Position numbers and translations under genes: made by a program. Below, piece after piece: positions 1 through 11,258 of a DNA stretch of 64,000 nucleotides (within the stretch, counting starts at the first letter, position 1; the number at the start of each line of letters is the position of its first letter). The stretch spans positions 40,372,961 to 40,436,960 of the forward strand of contig CM055101.1 of assembly GCA_029204225.1 (NCBI GenBank), given 5' to 3'. The DNA is from Diphasiastrum complanatum (lineage: Eukaryota > Streptophyta > Lycopodiopsida > Lycopodiales > Lycopodiaceae). Below the pieces are notes generated by a model. That model ran no database searches and was not told the origin of the DNA. It was given only the letters and a program-made list of their open reading frames with translations.

Positions 1-1424
1 CTGTACATCCCCTCCATCGAACCAGATGCTCGGTAACTATACGATTTCTCAATCGTTTAGTTCTTGTATCCAAGATCTTTTCGGGTTCAAGATGAGATAC
101 ACCCGATGATTCATCCAACAGGTCCAACTGATCTCCAGATCCAAGATGTTCTCCTTCACGTAGACTCTTTTTGAGATGACTAACATGAAATACGGGATGC
201 ACTTGCGATCCTTCCGGGAGTTCCAATTGATAAGCTAAGGATCCGATCTTTTTCAAGATCTTAAACGGTCCTCTATATCTAGGGGACCACTTATAATGCT
301 TGCCGGTACGCATTACACTTGAATCCTTCGGGAATCTCAAATATACCCAATCTCCCACTTGGAAGTCTCTCGGTGATCTTTTCATATTTGCATAATGTCT
401 ATCCCTATCTTGGGCACTCTGGACATTTTCATGTGCAATCTGTAGCATTTCCTGCATATCGTGTAGGAAATCTGCTACTTTCTGAAACTTGATCGTCCAA
501 GTCTCAACCGCAATGGGTGACCTAGGCTCAAAACCGTACATAAGCATAAATAGGCTATAACCGGTAGCTGAATGCTTACTACTACTATAGGCAAACTCGA
601 TCAATGGAAGGTACTTTTCCCAATCAGATTGTCGTCTGAAAACATATGCTCGAAGCATTTGTTCCATCGTCTGATTTGTTCTTTCCGTCTGTCCATCCGT
701 CTCAGGATGATTAGAAGAACTCAAGCTCAGTGTCGTCTCTAGTTTAGCAAATACGGTCGACCAAAAATGACCGGTGAACTTTGGATCGCGATCGCTCACA
801 ATATCACTTGGTAATCCGTAAAGCCTAAACAGACGATAAACGTAGCCAATTTGGTAAGACGGTCAACCACACCCCAAATTGCATCATGCTGTTTATTCGT
901 CTGCGGTAACCCAACCACGAAATCCATGGAAATACTATCCCATCTCTTATCAGGGATATCCAGTGGATGCAACAAACCGCCAGCCTTATGGCGTTCAGCT
1001 TTATTCAACTAACATTGGTCACACTTGACCACATAAGATTCTACAAAGGGCTCAAGTTTTGGCCAATAAATAATACCAAATCCAATGTACAATGTATGCC
1101 GGGATATCTTGTGCATGGTGAGTCATGACATTCATAAAGAATTTTATTCTTAACAACATCCACATCAGGCACACAAACCTTCCCTTTCTTGAACAAAAGT
1201 CCATTACGGATAGAAAAGTCATCAGTACCCTTTATATCCTTCCCTCCAGACTGATCACCATGATCATCAGTCTTGCTTGATGAAACTACTAGAACCCTAT
1301 TCCAAATTGGTCCAAAATGTGGGTCTTTCTCATAAAGACCTCTCAGGGAGAGATAAAAGTCCATACTAATCTCAATGAAGGAAAGTTCATTCACTTCACC
1401 AATTCGACTAAGTGCATCAGCCAC
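1..1424 (-). pseudogene. Ty3/gypsy integrase with chromodomain-like C-terminus, broken
   Basis: The integrase would insert element cDNA into the chromosome. From 1424 downwards one reads the RNase H/integrase linker (ADALSR), the degraded zinc finger (CHDSP intact, the GHPG histidine lost as RYPG, then CDQC followed by an in-frame TAG near 1010), the first core aspartate in MDFVVGLP, the second in SDRDPKF (about 780) and the glutamate in HPETDGQTERTNQT (about 690). A short deletion and frame change near 840 remove sequence between the first and second aspartates. From about 780 to 1 the frame is open and ends in a GDWVYLRFP module and TEHLVRWRG, which resembles the start of a chromodomain. 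The chromovirus assignment is inference. Confidence 0.85.
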
Positions 1425-1448
1425 CTGATTAGATGAGCCTCTGATATA

Positions 1449-2025
1449 CTACACTTCAAAGTCAAATTCTTGCATGAGTTTTGCCCATTTGGTCTTACGA
1501 CCTCGCAAATCATTTTGATTATAGAAATTCTTTAAAGGTTGATGATCCGTATTAACCACGAATTTATTACCGTACAAGTAATGCCTCCATGATTTCAAAG
1601 CATGGATCACAACAAAAAGCTCTTTTTCCTGAGTGGTGTACTTGACCTGTGCATCGGTTAGTTTTTTACTCTCAAAGGCAACGGGCTGACCCTCCTGTAA
1701 GAGAACAGCTCCAATAGCCATATCACTCACGTCAGTGTTAATGACGAACGGCAAATTTGGATCCGCTATCCTCAAAACTGGAGCTGAGGCAATTAGAAGC
1801 TTGAGCTTGAGTTTGTTTTTTAAAACTCTCATCTAATTTCTCATTCCATCTAATAGGAGGACTTGGCCTACCTTTGCGGCTTTTCACTCCTTTCAACATA
1901 TTGTTGAGAGGTGCAGCAATCTTCGAGTACTCCTCAACAAATCTACGAAAAAACATAGTGAAACCTAAGAATGACTTAAGTTCACGCACCATTTTAGGAA
2001 TTGGCCATTCCACTACTGTCTTCAC
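1449..2025 (-). pseudogene. Ty3/gypsy RT connection and RNase H domain, frameshifted
   Basis: Two overlapping frames (2025-1738 and 1832-1449) together encode the end of the reverse transcriptase (FLGFTMFFRRFVEEYSKIA) and the RNase H domain. The RNase H frame keeps the catalytic series: D in NTDVSD, E in TTQEKEL and D in NTDHQPL. This domain degrades the RNA of the RNA:DNA hybrid during reverse transcription. A frameshift near 1800 and a stop at 1449 before the integrase linker make it a pseudogene. Confidence 0.85.
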
Positions 2026-2087
2026 CTTTTCCTCGTCAATCTTGATCCCAAAGGAGGTGATCTTATGCTAGGTAAAGAAATTCCTTT

Positions 2088-3350
2088 TTAAAAGAATTCG
2101 CACTTTGATTCTTTTGCATAAAGCTTCTCTTGTCTTAAGATACGTAAGACAGTACGGAGATGCTTAGCATGCTCTTTGAGTGTTCTGCTATAGATCAGAA
2201 TATCATCCAGAAATAGTACTACAAACTTCCCCAAATATGGACGAAACAAATCGTTCATCATTTGCTGGAAAGTAGCCGGAGCATTTGTCAAACCAAAGGT
2301 CCATACAAGAAACTCGTAGTGGCCAAACCTGGTCCTAAAACTGGTTTTAGATACATCTTTCAGATGTATCCTAATATGATGGTATCCCGTACATAGATTA
2401 ATTTTCGTGAAGTATTTAGCTCCATTCAATTGATCTATGAGATCGTCCATCCTGGGCAACGGGTATTTATTTTTAACTGTTAGTTTGTTCAAATCCTTGT
2501 AATCTACACATAGCCGAAAACTCCCATCTTTCTTACTCTTAAGAAGGATAGGTGCTCCCCATGGAGGTTTACTTGGTCTTATGTGCCCCATCCTGAGATA
2601 CTCCTTGATCTGCCTAGCCACTTCCTCCTCTTCCTTCTGACTAAACTGATATGGTTGTCTGAAGATGCGATGACTATCGGGCAAAAGATCTATCTTATGA
2701 TCTACTGACCGAGCGGGTGGTAGTCCATAAGGTAGTCGCTTTGGAAAAACTTCATTAAACTCTTGCTTTAAATCTTGCAAAAGCTGTTGTTCCTGATGCG
2801 AATTTTTGGTGTTAAAGCATGAAAACACATTCACATCCCCAACATCACAATGCATACGAGATTTCAAAAGCAAGTGAAAGAGTTCATACTCATAATCATG
2901 AAGTTTCTCAATTAATTCAGCCGAGGAAATCATCGGCGATGGAAGTACATCGGTCTCACCAGAAATAGAGACAGTCTGATCAAACTTATCTTTAAGTACC
3001 ATAGAATGATTTTTAAAATCTATCTCTAAAGAGTCTAATTTGCCAAAAAACCATTCATAGCCCAAAATTACATCAGTTTGGTCCAGATTCATGACATGGA
3101 AATCCAACGGCTCAACATAGTCCTGCATCTGAAGCTCTAAGTTTGAGACTTTGACATCCCAAATCTCAGTGTCCGACCCTGAGGCAAGATGGACCACGTA
3201 ACGATGATCACTGGCCATGGTGGGCACTTGGAGCTTCTGCACAAGTCGAGCATTCAAAAAATTGTGCAAAAAATTGCCCATTTTGCAGTTGATAAACCGA
3301 ATATACAGCTCAAAATCGTCTATCGTGACAAAAGCTTTCCGGAATTCCAT
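2088..3350 (-). pseudogene. Ty3/gypsy protease C-terminal half plus reverse transcriptase
   Basis: A 420-codon open frame. Residues about 30-125 match the C-terminal half of a retropepsin (VILGYEWF near residue 93), but the catalytic DSG/DTG half is absent. Residues about 200-420 are the RT palm and fingers: [45 protein letters not shown], and the active site as FLDD near residue 380, in place of the usual YVDD or YLDD. The frame stops at 2088, and RT sequence continues in another frame. A 115-bp piece of closely similar RT lies at 10216-10332 on the other strand. Confidence 0.88.
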
Positions 3351-3540
3351 CAGACAAGCTATTTTAGTTTGCTCAACGTCCCAGAAAATAAACGAATATC
3401 AAAAGTTCTATTGTTTCTTCAACAACTTTCGAACGTTTAAACTTAATATCGCCGAAAAATATTTCCGTTTGGTAGCCCAAGTTGTTAGAGTTAATAATAG
3501 CTTGCAGTTGATTAAATAGATTTTGCATTTGTTTATCCTG

Positions 3541-3723
3541 TTATTTATTGCTCTGATGAAGTTCTAAAACTGCCTTGCCTAAGGTTTGCAACAGTTTTTC
3601 TGAGTCTAGGGTGTCATCATTGCCGGGTGAGGCCGGCTGAATTTCCATATTTTGCCCATCACTTCCTGGTGCTCCCGGGTGAACCTCGGTAGCACTCCCC
3701 TCCAAAAATTCATCAGTATCCAT
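3541..3723 (-). pseudogene. Short N-terminal gag-like frame of the gypsy remnant
   Basis: Sixty codons from a true ATG at 3723 to TAA at 3541; past the stop the same phase stays open to about 3370. It is acidic and proline-rich, and ends in a helix-prone LLQTLGKAVLELHQS. It sits where gag should begin, directly upstream of the protease-RT frame, so gag is the natural reading, but no capsid motif or zinc knuckle is left. Function is inferred from position only. Confidence 0.4.
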
Positions 3724-4384
<661 letters not shown>

Positions 4385-4911
4385 GCGCTTCAGAGAGCAC
4401 TATCAGGCGAAAAAAAGACGCGGCCTCCCTCATCAAATGTTGATCTGTCTTGGAGTAAATAACAAGGCGACCAGGAGGAAGAAAACAAACGGATCTCATC
4501 ATGATTTTTGAGTTTTTTTGCATAGTTCTTTAACCTATAACTTGCAAGGAAGCAAAGAACATAACCCATCTGTTGTTTTTTGCAGATTACCACTGTTCTA
4601 TCAGTGATTTACAGTTGCTATAGCTTTCCTTTACTAGTTTCCAGCATAAACAATTATTTGAGGCAAGATTTACAAGGTTTTTGCTATCATATGCTTGAAA
4701 AACATGTCGCGGAAGCGCTTTTTCTTTGTTGTTTTTCGTGTTCATCCTCTATTCTGATTCGCGAACAATTTTCTATCTTTGAATTTTCTTTTCGTGCGAA
4801 AGCTCTTACAGAATCCCAGACACTCGACTACGCATCACAGAACATATTTTATTCTAGCAATCAAGAGACACAGTACAAGGCCAAGAGATACACGAAATAG
4901 AACGACTATAT

Positions 4912-5482
4912 TGTCAGTTTGGTTTCAGAGCGAGATCGTCAGTGTCTCGCTCGTTGGCAGATTGACTCTCTGCTCTTTCGTTGTGTTCTGCTCGTTGGCA
5001 GACTTTCATGCACAACTATGGTATTTTTGCTTTTTTTACTCTATTCGCTACGTCTCTCTCTGTTTCTTACAGATCTCTGTATTCACTATCTCTCTTATTT
5101 TTCTCTTTTTTTTTTTTTATTGTTATGATCTAGAGAGGATCGTTTATACCTCCACTATGTGGAGTTTACAAGATAGCTAAAATGTAGAATCACAGGACTA
5201 GTTAACGCTAATCAACTAGCTAGTTAGTCTCCGTCGTTGCTATTCATTTCAGCTGGGCATGAAGCCCGTTGAGCTGCCAGCTGGCAGTGCGAAAGATTTC
5301 TCTTCGTTTGTTTTGTTCTTTTTTGTTTCGCGATCTTGAAGGTGTGTTTACAATTCGTGATTGATTCGCAAATCGTTCGTGCTTTGAGTCAAAGACATGT
5401 TGACTGTCGCGAATTGTTCTCGTTCGACCTTTGTGTCTTGTTCGTGCTGCGACAAAGTTGCAGGAGTTCACCATTTCTGACA
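4912..5482 (-). repeat. Copia 3' LTR, 571 bp
   Basis: The stretch begins TGTCAG and ends CTGACA, a perfect 6-bp inverted terminal repeat of the canonical TG...CA form. On the minus strand it directly follows a polypurine tract and the RNase H of the copia element at 5500-7408, so it is that element's 3' LTR. A minus-strand TATA-like GGTATAAACG lies near 5147. The partner LTR is absent because the element is truncated at 7408. Confidence 0.8.
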
Positions 5483-5495
5483 CTCCCTCTTGAAT
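5483..5495 (-). other. Copia polypurine tract
   Basis: On the minus strand AAGAGGGAG sits immediately before the LTR start TGTCAG. This is the usual place where plus-strand DNA synthesis is primed in copia elements. Confidence 0.7.
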
Positions 5496-5969
5496 CTTGC
5501 AGCTTTGTTCGTTTAATCCAATTGACTCTCTTTGCTTGGAGAAGAGTGGCTTGTCGAGTGGTTTCGTGAGGAGATCTGGACTCATACTTTCTGATTTTAT
5601 GAACCGGACCTGGAGTTCTCCTTTCGAGATCAAATCTCGAATGTGATGGTACTTCAGAGGAATGTGCTTCATCTTTAAATGGAAGACAAGATCCTGGGAC
5701 AAATAGATGGCACTCTGGGAGTCCATCATCATCGTGTTTGGCCCCTCTTGTGGTATCCCGATTGCCTCCAACATCATCTGCAGCCACACTACCTCATTCA
5801 CCACTTTTGAGGCTGTGACATACTCAGCTTCGCAAGAGGATTGAGCTACCAGGGTTTCGTTTTTGCATATCCAGCTGACTGCAGCTCCGCACGCTATTGT
5901 ACATCCTCCAGTAATGGACTTGTTGTCATCCTTGCAGCTCGTGCAGCTCGCATCACTGTAGTGATGCAA
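5496..5969 (-). pseudogene. Ty1/copia RNase H domain
   Basis: The minus-strand frame matches the C-terminal RNase H of copia polyproteins: YSDASCTSCKDD (first aspartate), GAAVSWICKNETLVAQSSCEA with the QSSxEAEY catalytic glutamate, DSQSAIYLS, then the SPDLLTKPL end of pol. The open frame runs on into the LTR to 5244, which is not meaningful protein. It is separated from the RT by a frameshift and stops around 5970-6300. Confidence 0.88.
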
Positions 5970-6004
5970 CTCCTTTCTCCTCGTTTCTAGTTCTGTAGGT
6001 TAAT

Positions 6005-6970
6005 CTAATATTTTGGGTACCCTTCAGATACTGTAGGATTCGTTTGGCCATTTGTCAATGTGCTAGACCAGGATTGGAACAGAACTGGCTCAATGCAAAA
6101 ACAGAGAAGGCTAGATTCGGTCTGGTACAAATTGTCAAGTACATAAGACTCCCTATTAAGTTTTGGTAGGGTATACTTGCCATCTTTTGTTCTTCCTGTT
6201 CTGTTTTTGGGCAATCCTATTTTATGTGCTTGGCTCCAGCTATCATTGGTGTGGCTTTTTTTTTGCAGTCCATCATGTGGTATTACTTCAGCGCTTTTCT
6301 GGCCTATTCTGACTGACTCAAGTGCATTTCGCCATTTGTTCGATCTCTTCTGATCTCCAGCCCTAGGCATTTTGTTGCTTCTCCAAGATCTGTGATTTCG
6401 TAGCTTTCAGAAATCTGACTCTTCATGTCTTTGATCAGCATCAAGGAATTTCCTATCATCAACGAATCATCCACGAAAATGGTCAGTATCACAAAATCCT
6501 TTCCTACTCTTTTGATGTAGACATTACAGTCTGGTTGAGTAGGGTTGAAGTCTAGAGACTTCAGAAGACCATCAAGCTTTTTGTACCAAGCCCGTGATGC
6601 ATGTTTTAGACTGTAGATGCATCTCTGCAATCGACAGACATATTGTCTATTGTCGGGGTCCTCATAGCCTTCAGGTTGTTTCATGAAGATTTCCTCCTCT
6701 AGATCTCCGTGGAGAAAGGCTGTTTTCACGTCAATCTGGTGAATTTCCAGATTGTACTCTGTGGCGTATGCAAGGAGTAGCCTTATGCTTGTCATCTTCA
6801 CCATGGGCAAATATGTGTCGAAATAGTTGACACCATATCTCTGCATGTAGCCCTTTGCGACAAGCCTTGCCTTGTAGCGGCCAATAGTGCCATCTAATTT
6901 TAGTTTTTTCTTGTACACCCACTTGCAGTCGACTATTTTTCTGTTTTCTGGCAGTGGATCTAATGTCCAT
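6005..6970 (-). pseudogene. Ty1/copia reverse transcriptase, frameshifted
   Basis: The best stretch (6918-6304) carries KARLVAKGY, HQIDVKTAFLHGDLEEEI, the PEGYEDP segment, a CRLQRCIYSLKHASRAWY block and the active site as FVDDSLMIG, followed by DLGEATKCLGLEI. These are standard RVT_2 motifs of Ty1/copia. The frame shifts near 6310-6370 and again near 6910. The RT belongs with the LTR at 4912-5482. Confidence 0.88.
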
Positions 6971-7051
6971 GCCTCGTTTGCCTCAGCGACTTGATCTCCT
7001 TTGACATTGCTTGCTTCCAGAATTCTCTCTCTGGACTTTTGATAGCTTCTT

Positions 7052-7408
7052 CTATGTTGTTGGCTCTTCTGTGAAGCTGCAGTACTCGAACTGCGTGTCT
7101 TTGCTCCATTGAAGATTGTTAGAATAGCGGTCTAGAGGTCTTCTTTGTCTTGTTGACCTTCGAGGTTCGTTTCGTCGTTGCTCGAACATTTCTTGTTTGT
7201 GAGGTCGATCCTCTGCTTCCTGCTGCTCTGGAGTCTGGGGCTCTGCATTTTGATTCGATGTATGTCCTCGATCTCCCTCTTGAATAGGCAGCAGTGTGAA
7301 GATCTCATGGCCTCTTTCGTCTTTCAGTCCAGGGAATTTGGACTCGTCGAACTTCACATCTCTGTTCGAAACAACCTTCTTCGTGGTTGTATTGTAGAGT
7401 CTGTACAC
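7052..7408 (-). pseudogene. Copia integrase C-terminal end and linker, truncated
   Basis: YRLYNTTTKKVVSNRDVKFDE is the conserved end of the copia integrase domain, followed by a charged linker (RRSTRQRRPLDRYS) that normally precedes RT. Everything upstream (integrase core, protease, gag) is missing. At about 7408 the sequence switches directly to a different copia element. Confidence 0.8.
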
Positions 7409-7513
7409 ATACAGAGAATGATGTCCATGAAGGATCTTTCACCACCTCTTAAAGGATCCCTTACAAGATGTTCCATAATCTATATACATGTAGCACACTT
7501 CAAAAACTATACA

Positions 7514-7867
7514 TCATGCCAAGCCATGGATTCCAAGGCATTTTGTGCAATTGAGCCTTGATGGCTCCATCTTGATACTCCAAGTTTTTCTTGGAGTCCT
7601 TGGGTCTTGAGCTTGCTCCTCCACTTGGTTTGACTCCAAACCATCAATGATTTGAATAAGGTATCGATCCAAAGGTGCTTCTTCAAGTTTGCAAATCTTC
7701 CATTCTTGAAAGATCAGATTTCCACCATGGACAATTTCTTTGGTGGAAAACATGTAGATTATATAATCTCTACTTGAAGAGCAAAACACTACCATTATTC
7801 CTATTATTGAAGTAGGATAATCTTTGGTCCTTACATTGAAATGATCATCCACAAAGCATGTGGACAC
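7514..7867 (-). pseudogene. Copia integrase tail and linker, degraded
   Basis: SSRDYIIYMFSTKEIVHGGN followed by LIFQE aligns with the integrase end xYRIYMLSTSKVIDSRDVVF of the copia at 60730-61887. A linker follows ending near 7514 with an EQAQDPRTPRK stretch. Many substitutions and no catalytic residues. Confidence 0.55.
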
Positions 7868-8025
7868 AAAGATTTCCTAAACAAATGATCTTTCATCTTT
7901 CATGACTCTATTCAAACTATTACAAAAATAGTTATCCAATGAAATTGCTTTATCAACAACAAATGTAGATTGGAAAGCATCCAATTCCATTGTCTTGTCA
8001 TACAAAGTGCTAAACACCATCAATC

Positions 8026-8583
8026 CTAAAGATAAAAACAAGCCATTTCATGTCTACTAATACTATTCAAAAAGTAATCAAAGATAGTAGACTCTCCAAT
8101 GCTCTGCACCCTTGCAAGATGCACACTTGAATGGAATATTTGCATGCAATTTGATGACTTGGCCTTTGTCATTGAGGACCTCCTTGGAACTCTCATGTTT
8201 TGAGGCTGATCCTCAAGATCTTCCTCTCTTCGATGCTCTTTCTCAATGCTAGCAAGATCACACTTTGACAAGGTCTCCCCTTGAGTGATCTCCTCCTTTG
8301 CCAAGTTCACACTCTCAAAGGCACTATTAGCTTCCAATTTAAACAATCTTCCATGTTTAAATCCCTTTGCTATGCAAACATCATTCTTCAAAATGGAACA
8401 AACACCATGCTTGAAGTGGACATCGAAACCACTATCCATAAGTTGACCAACACTTAGCATGTTTTTGGTGATTGATAGTAGATAAAGAACATTTTCTAGA
8501 TCCAAACGTTTTGAGGATTCTAGACACAAAGAGATGGTATCAACACAATCTATCCTACACTCTTCATCACTTGTAGTAAAGAC
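8026..8583 (-). pseudogene. Copia protease end and GAG-pre-integrase domain, collapsed integrase
   Basis: LENVLYLLSITKNMLSVGQL followed by MDSGFDVHFKHG is the conserved run between copia protease and integrase. Downstream the integrase core has collapsed: a short stretch ending STIFDYFLNSI corresponds to the interior of the core seen intact at 60730-61887, while the DDE aspartates are lost. Confidence 0.7.
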
Positions 8584-9422
8584 TGTCAATTTTCAGAGAA
8601 AAAGGACAAATATTGATAGTACTATCAATCATTAAGAGTTATTGATTGCTTAATCAAAAGATCTATCAAGTTCTAGATGTTAGATCTTGATCGAGATGCT
8701 TTACACTATGATTTAAGCAAGAGCAATGGATCAAATGATCAAATACATGGATGGGCGGCCTCACACGTGTGGAGGACAGTACCTGTACGGCCTGTTTACA
8801 GAGAGTAAAGTACATTAACTTACAAATGCATTTCATTCATCAAAACTCAAGACAAATGTGGAAATCTCAACAAAACTAGAATTTGACAATGTCATATCAA
8901 CTTGTTATTGATTTGGTTGATCTCTTTATAGATCAAGTACATCCACGAGTTGTGTACTGTCCATTAGGCCTTCACACGTGTGAAGAGTGCCTAGTCATCC
9001 AGATCCACCAATGGGAGCCATATGTGCTCATTTCCCAAAGTTGACTATTCTCTTTGGCTAGAAAACAAAAAAGCTAGTCTTCCACATTTATAGGAATATT
9101 CCCTATAAAATAGGATCTAGTGCAATCTTCCTATCTTATCTTCTAGAAGCTTATCCACACGTGTGAATGGTATCTTGACATGTGTGAGTAATAACTCATT
9201 TACATGGAAGTCCAATCTATTTACAAAAAGTTTGACCAATTTGACCATTTTCAAGATTCTACTCAAAGGTCAATTTCACACTAGTGTAGATCAAGCTAAA
9301 ACCAATCTAACTTATGTACATTCTTTCACACATGGGAACAGACTCCACACGTGTGAGATCTTATCAAGATCAAATAACTTGAGATCTACAAGATACAACA
9401 AGTTGGAAGTGATATTTTAACA
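8584..9422 (-). repeat. Solo LTR, 839 bp, with 5-bp target duplication AAGAC
   Basis: This block interrupts the copia protease coding sequence. It starts TGTCAATTTT, ends ATATTTTAACA (TG...CA), and is flanked by AAGAC at 8579-8583 and 9423-9427, the expected 5-bp duplication. It has no internal region, so it is a solo LTR left by recombination. A minus-strand TATA-like TCTATAAAGAG favours minus orientation. It carries four copies of the 10-bp palindrome CACACGTGTG at 8762, 8973, 9156 and 9346. Confidence 0.85.
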
Positions 9423-9440
9423 AAGACAAACTTTCTAGCA

Positions 9441-9893
9441 TCATTGTAAGAGTGTCAACTTGAGGAAAAGGTCCTTTTCATAGGTCATGTGGGAACTTGT
9501 CCCACTATCAATCCCCCAAGTGTCTCTTGAATTGCAATTGCTTGTTGGTGAGAACGTAGATGCCATCAAGAAGAGATCTCCTTCATCCTCCTCTTCATGT
9601 GCAAAGTTTCCTTGTTTGTTCTCCTCCTCTTCTGCTCTTTGCCTCTTGTAGCATTCAGATGCAAAATGCCCCTTCTTTCCACAAAAGAAACATTTTTGCT
9701 TTGACTTGTCCTTTGCCTTGGAACTTGATGCTAGACCCTCCTCCTTCGCATCCTTTGCTTGATCTTTCTTGGATCCCTTGGTCTTCTTGTTGCCCTTGAA
9801 TGAGAAATTTACTTTCTCATCTCCATCTTGCATTGATAAGGAACCCATCCTTGTTTTTGCAAGGAGCATCCTACACTCTTCAGCCACTAGCAC
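9441..9893 (-). pseudogene. Copia gag zinc knuckle and protease start
   Basis: The frame has a lysine-rich segment, the gag zinc knuckle CFFCGKKGHFASEC (CX2CX4HX4C, nucleic-acid binding) and the aspartic protease start WGIDSGTSSHMT with catalytic DSG. It ends at 9441 just upstream of the inserted LTR; the protease would continue at 8583. The gag N-terminus above 9893 is lost. Confidence 0.85.
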
Positions 9894-10215
9894 ACTATGG
9901 ACACATTAGAGGAATTCCAAAATAAAAAAAGACCTTTTGTAAAGATACTTTTATTATTCTTTCTCTAGTTTCGACCACCACCTGGCCCAATCAAAATGCA
10001 CAAATTTCAAATCTATGTAACAGCTCAAATAAACTGAAAAATAAAAATATATTATAGCAAACTTTGTAATTTGCGTCGAGCAGCATGGACATATCCCATT
10101 GGTTCGCTCTTCCTGCCCGACACGTGCTAATCTGCCCGACGTCAATACCTCAAGTTAAATTTATTTAACTATGATGTTTAATGCACAGTAACTATGACTA
10201 CTGTGGCATTCTCAT

Positions 10216-10332
10216 CGGTTTGGTCCAAAGGAAGAGGAGGAAGTGGCTAGGCAAATCGAGAAATATCTCAGGATGGGACACATTAGACCAAGTTAGTCTC
10301 CATGGGGAGCACATGTCCTTCTTAAGAGTAAG
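10216..10332 (+). pseudogene. Gypsy reverse-transcriptase fragment, about 115 bp
   Basis: The plus strand reads [20 protein letters not shown], a stop, then SPWGAHVLLKSKK, nearly the same as the RT segment around 2560-2650 on the minus strand. It is an isolated scrap of the same gypsy family. Confidence 0.8.
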
Positions 10333-10408
10333 AAATTTCAAGTTACATGTACTTATATGCCTTCACTTATTTTCACCACCTTGTACACTCAATGCACCAT
10401 GTCATGTA

Positions 10409-10481
10409 GTGCATCAAGGGCTGAGAATCAAGAAAAAAAGCTTTGTATAAGTTTTTCCTTGATTCTCAGCCCTTGATGCAC
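10409..10481. repeat. Perfect 24-bp inverted repeat, 25-bp loop
   Basis: Arms 10409-10432 (GTGCATCAAGGGCTGAGAAT then CAAG) and 10458-10481 are exact reverse complements around an AT-rich loop. Outside the arms the similarity fades. It could be the core of a foldback element or a MITE; a small-RNA hairpin cannot be excluded. Confidence 0.85.
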
Positions 10482-11258
10482 AGTTAGCATGCCAAACTTG
10501 AAACTTTGTAATTACAGTTTATATGATACAAAAACATGTTAAAATGATCCACTAGAAAAATTGAATTGTGTATCATATTAGAGAGATTTCTGGCGTTGAA
10601 GCTTTGAAAATAACAATGGAAAGGAGACCAAGATCTATAGTTGAGTCTGTGATTTTTTACAATGAGAAAGATGATGCTGATGATTGGAAGCCAACAAAAT
10701 ATATGAAGAATTCATGGATTTGCTGCATCCATCATCAAAGGGCAATCTTCGACTAAAGAAAAGGGCAAAGATGGCATACAAATATTATTGGAAAGCAAAA
10801 ATTATCAGTAGCTCCTCAAAATATTAAGGACAATGCTTCACTTGGAATATTGTTTTGCTTATTATTGACAAGCAAATCCACTAAGTGTATTATGATGAAC
10901 AATAGGAGTTCCAATGTAAAGTGAAAAATTACAGAGTCTTTGATGGTGGACATTCAAATTTTTTTTAAATAAGACTATAGTTCAGGGTGCCTGTGATTTT
11001 GCAGGTATTAGCAGAGAAGCATATGCAACAATATTTCAACTTATTAGAAAAGCTTTTAAGCAAGTTCGAATTAGAAAAGTCCCTATCCCTAGGTCATATC
11101 ACTCACCCGTCCAGCCCTCGAGAACTCATGCAGATGTTGCTGTAAAAATGCTTGAATCCGGTCCTCGATGATGATCGACTTTTGAAATAACGGCCTGGAT
11201 GGACCTGCTTCTGTGGCCTCCGGTTTTGTGACTCATCGGTATCAGCCCCTTGATCCAA
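10482..11258. other. No recognisable gene
   Basis: A 62-codon frame at 10568-10756 and short open stretches after it match no family I know. Codon use and composition look like decayed repeat DNA. Confidence 0.5.

Larger units (their letters stand above)
1..3723 (-). mobile_element. Ty3/gypsy retrotransposon remnant, chromodomain type, cut by window edge
   Basis: Read on the minus strand, the pieces run gag-like start, protease, reverse transcriptase, RNase H, integrase and a chromodomain-like tail. Integrase after RNase H is the Ty3/gypsy order. The gag C-terminus, its zinc knuckle and the catalytic half of the protease are missing: the frame from 3723 decays near 3370 and mid-protease sequence follows at once, so an internal deletion probably joined gag to protease. 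Several stops and frame changes make it non-functional. The 3' LTR would lie left of base 1. I saw no 5' LTR or primer-binding site between 3724 and 4248. Confidence 0.9.
7409..9893 (-). mobile_element. Second copia fragment, internally deleted, with nested LTR
   Basis: On the minus strand: gag zinc knuckle and protease (9893-9441), a nested LTR (9422-8584), the rest of protease and GAG-pre-integrase (8583-8026), a degraded integrase tail and linker (7867-7514), and a piece matching the region just before copia RNase H (GGTGAAAGATCCTTC near 7440, also present at 62090 in another element). Most of the integrase core and nearly all the RT are missing. Confidence 0.75.
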
